From positions 1,488,001-1,552,000 of the forward strand of contig NC_135550.1 of NCBI RefSeq assembly GCF_964340395.1: a DNA stretch of 64,000 nucleotides, read 5' to 3'. Source of the stretch: Glandiceps talaboti. Lineage: Eukaryota; Hemichordata; Enteropneusta; Spengelidae. The notes beneath the pieces were generated by a model, which had not been told where the DNA came from, did no database searches, and was given only the letters and a program-made list of their open reading frames with translations. Positions 59,836 to 64,000 of this stretch are shown one piece after another; position 1 is the stretch's first letter; each line of letters begins with the position of its first letter. Position numbers and translations under genes: made by a program.

Positions 59836-60315
59836 CAATAATTATTGAACGTCAGATTAGTCGAATGACATATCCTATCCCTCTCACTTTTACAAGCCAG
59901 GAATTAGCCTGTTTTGATATGATTTATGTCGAAATACAATTATAGCCATGGTTATTAAATGGGCTCAGAGTTTCCATGACATAATTTACGACCTCTGTGC
60001 AATGATCATCCGCTTTCTACACACTTTATCATGTTTTAAAGCAACACAAAGACGACATGAAATGATAAATATAATATAATTTGACCAATTGACTTACATA
60101 ATGTTGTTACTAAACTGTATGACGTTGAATTAATTCCAGGGTGCTTCCACTAATTGGATTCTTGTTATAATGAATCTAATAACTATCAACTATCAACTAT
60201 CAAGAGCCTTTTATTTATCTTTGATTTTATATATCTTTAATGTTCCGACATGAAACTAATTAATAAATCCATTAATACATTTTGGTACCTAAATTTGAAA
60301 AAGCTTACTAAATCA

Positions 60316-60333
60316 ATTTCTGTCTTTCTTTAG
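60316..60333 (+). promoter_or_regulatory. Splice acceptor before the peptide-precursor exon
   Basis: Pyrimidine tract TTTCTGTCTTTCTTTAG, ending at 60333. It places 46 bases of 5' UTR (60334-60379) in the coding exon and implies an upstream noncoding exon. Confidence 0.6.
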
Positions 60334-60379
60334 TCACTAGAGTGAATAGTATCGCACAACAATAAACGATATTGGCAAG

Positions 60380-61001
60380 ATGAAGACGTACAGCAGTAAA
60401 GTAGGTATTCTATGTACTGGAATATTGTTGGTGATTCTCTGTGATGTACCCGTACATGGAATTCAACTCAGCAACTCCGTACTGGCTCTTTGTGGGCCAG
60501 GTAAATCCAATGGCGCCTTCTGTAGGGCGCTCGTCAAGCAATTAGAATCTCTAGAATCTAAATTGGAACAAAAGGTTGATGTTATCCCCGATTGGATAAT
60601 AGATGCAGAGGTGAAACGGAGCAGGTGTATTCCTGGTCTGGAACTGAGTTGGTGGTGTAGATCCCGTAGAGAGAATGAAGAATTTCAAGATATTAAAAAC
60701 GCTATCACTATACCTGCCCCAGAACTTCTATCTCCATCGAAACGACCAGCTCCTCTTGGTCTTCAGGACTGTCCTACTGACATCAGTGGTGCGATAGATC
60801 CCGTTTGCATAGAGAAACGACGAAGACAGAAACTTCAGAGTCGAGCTGCTGCTTTTGGCAATCGATGCATCCCTGGTAATGAGTTCAACTTTTTCTGCAG
60901 AGGAAAGAAATCAAACGACGATTGGTCTACGTTATCTGGGAAGAAATTAGACATGAAGGACCCAGGATATGATGAGTATGTGATAAAAGATAATCTACGA
61001 C
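60380..61001 (+). CDS. Secreted precursor with three C-PG-C loops (peptide-hormone-like)
   Basis: I do not recognise the family. The frame starts at an ATG with A at -3. Residues 8-27 are a hydrophobic signal peptide, with cleavage likely after about G27. Three short loops share C-x-P-G-x5-(F/W)-C-R with exactly nine residues between the cysteines: C38-C48 (CGPGKSNGAFC), C83-C93 (CIPGLELSWWC) and C163-C173 (CIPGNEFNFFC). Loop 2 follows KR at 79-80 and precedes RSRR 94-97. Loop 3 is followed by RGKK (174-177), a dibasic site with a Gly that could give an amidated C-terminus. Further dibasic sites are at 121-122, 146-149, 188-189 and 207-208. A fourth Cys pair, C131/C143, has different spacing. 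There are no membrane segments beyond the signal. This is the architecture of a secreted multi-peptide precursor; a cysteine-rich defence peptide is an alternative. The exon has an acceptor at 60331-60333 and a donor GTAAGT at 61002, so the last 11 codons of the open frame to 61036 are probably intron. Later exons are not identified. Confidence 0.75.
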
Positions 61002-61007
61002 GTAAGT
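61002..61007 (+). promoter_or_regulatory. Splice donor ending the peptide-precursor exon
   Basis: CGAC/GTAAGT. The exon would end in phase 1, after Arg207 plus one base. The DNA beyond becomes a LINE within 40 bases, which supports intron status. Confidence 0.6.
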
Positions 61008-61042
61008 ATGGAAATGAACTCACATGCATTTCATGAAATTGC

Positions 61043-62350
61043 TTTGATTTGATTTGATTTGATTTGGCAAAAAATCTTCAGCAAACCACAAAACAAAAAC
61101 GGAAATAACACTACAGCTTTCACAAACAAACAAATACAGCACGGAATATCTTTGCCGAGGATAACACAAAAAAGTTTTAACAACTTATTTCCATTATGAT
61201 TGTGGTCCTCCCACACCAAACATTACCTAGCATAAAAACACGCCGAAAAAAACAGTACATAGTAGACAGAATATACTAAAAAACTGACCCAGCTACTGCA
61301 TATGGAGCAAGGCCAGCCTACAGTAAATAAACGAACTCACTTTCTTCCAATTCAGACAATTTCTCGTACATAAAAAGCTTTAACACTTTTCTTAAAAAGT
61401 TGCAAAGAGCTGACATTACGAATACACGAAGGTAGACTGTTCCAGATTTTTGCGCCAGACAAACGGAATGAATGTTGACTCTGAGTATTGAAGGTTGGAA
61501 TATAAATAGAGGAAGAACTAGATCTGGTGTTGTATGGATGCCTACTACTGGTTAGTCTGAAATGATCGGAAGGATAACTGGGTGCATTACCGTTCAGCAC
61601 TTTATAAACATGATTTAGTTTTAGCTGTTCAACTCGTTGTTCAATAGGAAGCCATCCTAGTTGTTTGAAGTGTGTGTAGGATATATGAGTTCTTGGATGC
61701 AAGTTTAACACAAATCTGATCAGTTTGTTTTGAGAGATTTGTAGTTTAGATTTTGTACGTCGGGCTAGGCTTTTGTACCAGTAGGAGCATGCATAGTCAT
61801 GTGATCTGTTAAGACCATTAAACACGTATCGGTAGAATAAGACGAACGAAACCCAGATTGATACATATACAGAAGGTTCGAATCTTCAACATACTTAGAC
61901 ACCTGATCATGTACGACTTTTTCAAAGACTTTAGAAATTATGCTGAAAATAGACACGGGACGGTAATTTCTGACATCAGTTTTATTGCCCTTTTTATACA
62001 AAGGGACTACTCGTGCATTCTTCAAATCATTGGGCACTTTACCCGACTTAAGTGACAAGTTGATTATATGTCGTAGATGAAGGGCAATAATTTCGGCTGT
62101 ATCTTTTACGAATCTGGCCGGTATGCCATCTAGCCCAGTGGCTTTTGCAGATTTAGTATTTTGGAGAACTTTGCAAACGATGTCCTCACTAACAAGGGAT
62201 AAACTAAACGAGTTTGGAAGAACACCCCTATTAGCATACAATCGTTCCACACTAGCTATGTTAAACCGACCTGTGCCAGTAGGGAGTTTCTGCACCAAAG
62301 TTGTAGCCACACTTTCTAATATTATGTGGATAAAAACAGGCCCAAGTTAA
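61043..62350 (-). pseudogene. LINE with internal deletion, (AAATC)n tail
   Basis: Two minus-strand frames belong to one element. 62310-61765 carries a pre-RT and fingers region: SAKATGLDGIPARFVKD, ARVVPLYKKGNKTDVRNYRP, VSIFSIISKVFEKVV and GFRSSYSTDTCLMVLTDH. 61825-61352 carries the C-terminus: SKLQISQNKLIRFVLNL, HFKQLGWLPIEQRV, the RHPYNTRSSSS region and GAKIWNSLPSCIRNVSSL. The palm with the YADD box is missing, and the two frames meet in overlapping sequence at about 61790. The 3' UTR runs to an (AAATC)n tail at 61066-61043, typical of L2/CR1-type elements. The coding parts have no stops, so insertion is recent, but the element cannot encode active RT. It lies in the putative intron after the secreted-precursor exon, in antisense orientation. 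Confidence 0.85.
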
Positions 62351-62619
62351 AGCATGGGCCATGACTTTGCCTCATGTAGTTGACACCCTTACTTTTGGGG
62401 GATAATTTCTTACTCTTGTGTATCTGTAAACGTTTTCCAGAAAACATTATTTGGATGGAATCAAGCGATATTTTTCAAATGGTTTGTAATTGCATACATG
62501 ATGTGATGTAAACGGTTACTAATTGCATGGCTGAACGACATAATTATAGTTTAAGTGGTCCAGAAATCCCCCACATTAGTCTTGTTTGATAGATGTGATT
62601 AGTTCAGTATTTCTCGTTT

Positions 62620-64000
62620 CCTTCCGTAACAAAGGAGATGTATTAGGGGTTGAAATGTCTGTGTGTCTGTGTGTATGTCTCTATCACCATTTTCTAAAAA
62701 ACGGCTGCATCAATTCGAACGAAATTAGGTAGACATGTTCCGTAGGGTAATGGCAAAAACTGATTAGGTTTTGGTAAACACCCATGAATACTAATGAGTA
62801 ATTTGCCTGATTAAGGGTTTTCGGTAATTAGGCTATACCTCAAGGGTGCAAGCTTCAAATTCAATATAATTTGGTACATACATTTGCGATACCTAAGTGC
62901 ATCTGTCCTGAAATTATTATTGATGTAGCTTTCAGTTTTAATAAGATATTGTCATTTTTCGGCAATTGGACACGGTGGCCACACAAAAGAAAGTAGTTGA
63001 TTCTGTTCAGGAAACATTGCCTAAAGTGGTGTGATGACACAATTTTTTTTAATTGTTCATGATTAGTTGTGCAGTTGTCTTCCCTGAAGTAGCAATTAAT
63101 TTAGGGAGAGTTATTTTTGTTTTCCCTTGGATCTCTGCAGTCTGCATTGGCTAGACAAACATGGGAAAAAAGAAGATCGATGCAGACTCACCAGAAAACA
63201 ATTTTTTCTTGGCCTTAAAAATGCCTACCATGAGATCTATCCTACAACTTTCTATAAAAGCTTCCCATTATTACATGTGTGGTTGGCCATAAGATCGCAT
63301 CTGCAGGCAATCGTGCTGGAGATTTAACCTACATAACTTTATACCATCTTTTCACTATTTCAAAATTGAAAATCTTGCTTTTACTTGTATATTTCTGTTT
63401 CTGAAAGCATACAGGAGGAGATCGTCGGTCAATCCGGGTCAGCTCCAACTTCCAAGTGAAATCACCAGCTTTCTACCGAAAATTCTTGCTGGAGAATTCA
63501 CCAAGATAAATCCATACCATCTCTTCTTTCATCAAAATTGAAATTCTTCTCTTTTTTAAAATACAAATCTTTCGCGAGTTTGCTGCCAGAACGCGTGCAT
63601 TTATTTGTATTAACACATTATCACAACAATGCAAATGAGATAGATAAGTAAATGTTGTTACTGTGTTGCAATGTTGGGCAGCGTACTCAGCACTAGTCAC
63701 TGGTTTAATTGGGTGAAAGTTTCCTCAATTTTCCAACATTGATTGGCTTTGTTCTAGATCATTCAAAGTATTCTGCTTGCTTGTATAAAAGGTACGTATA
63801 TTGAAATATATATCGATAAGTTTCTGTCGAGATCTGAGTTTTATATTTTGAGAAACCCAACAAACTTGAGAGCCATGGAAATTCACCTCATTGTGGCGGA
63901 CATCATGAAATTCTTGAACCGAGTGTTACATAAAGGGTATTGCTGCCGTAAACGAGTTGTATAGAATCAAAGTATAGACTGGTATCATGCTTACCATAAC
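62620..64000 (+). mobile_element. Dispersed repeat family A, longest copy (runs off the window)
   Basis: Starts with a decayed hairpin 'cttccgtaacaaaggag' and a TGTC/TGTG-rich head (62658-62690), then 'ttttctaaaaaacggctgcatcaattcgaac' (in pieces), 'aggtaatggcaaaaactgattaggttttgg', aattaggct modules, and 'cccttggatctctgcag'. From 63560 it matches 14720-15140. At least 1380 bases, no ORF of note. It joins fragments seen singly at 20560, 25400, 26840, 28440 and 56790 and so gives the order of the family. Confidence 0.7.

Overview
The window reads as nuclear DNA of a multicellular animal, most likely a bilaterian and probably marine invertebrate; I cannot place it more finely. Reasons: no long bacterial-type ORFs, good GT/AG splice signals, AT-rich background, many tetranucleotide microsatellites, and fragments of several animal retroelement types (Penelope-like elements, several non-LTR LINEs, a hAT-derived gene relic) among high-copy dispersed repeats. 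Almost every ORF of 60-140 codons is a microsatellite translation, a transposon fragment or chance.

Layout. 1-3060: a dispersed G/C-tract repeat (family C), head-to-tail Penelope-like 3' ends with a readable GIY-YIG endonuclease domain, and a microsatellite-headed tandem repeat element (family B). 3060-11960: long stretch with little recognisable structure. 11960-15360: two LINE 3' ends, an inverted family B copy and a family A copy. 15360-24650: G/C-tract repeats, a diverged duplicate of DNA found again at 54.8 kb, family A, a tetranucleotide mosaic and a 52-bp minisatellite. 24650-28760: family A pieces and a broken hAT-like gene. 28890-33110: two plus-strand LINEs, the second carrying two tandem-repeat expansions inside its reverse transcriptase reading frame. 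33110-37740: Penelope remnant plus modules repeated in both orientations. 39038-44619: a 5.6-kb foldback-type element whose inverted arms are built from a short tandem word and which is bounded by a 5-bp duplication. 45730-54160: family C copies, a minus-strand LINE with a zinc-knuckle ORF1, microsatellites and AT-rich family A material. 54790-56250: duplicate block ending in a plausible promoter and noncoding first exon. 60334-61001: the only convincing host coding exon, followed by a LINE fragment and family A to the end.

The two items that most deserve follow-up are (1) the foldback element at 39038-44619, with unexplained internal DNA and no recognisable transposase, and (2) the secreted precursor at 60380, which contains three copies of a short disulphide-loop motif (C-x-P-G, five residues, aromatic, C-R), two of them flanked by basic cleavage sites: the architecture of a peptide-hormone precursor that I do not recognise. 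A TATA/CRE promoter and splice donor 4.1 kb upstream could belong to the same gene. All identifications rest on reading motifs by eye; no database search was possible.
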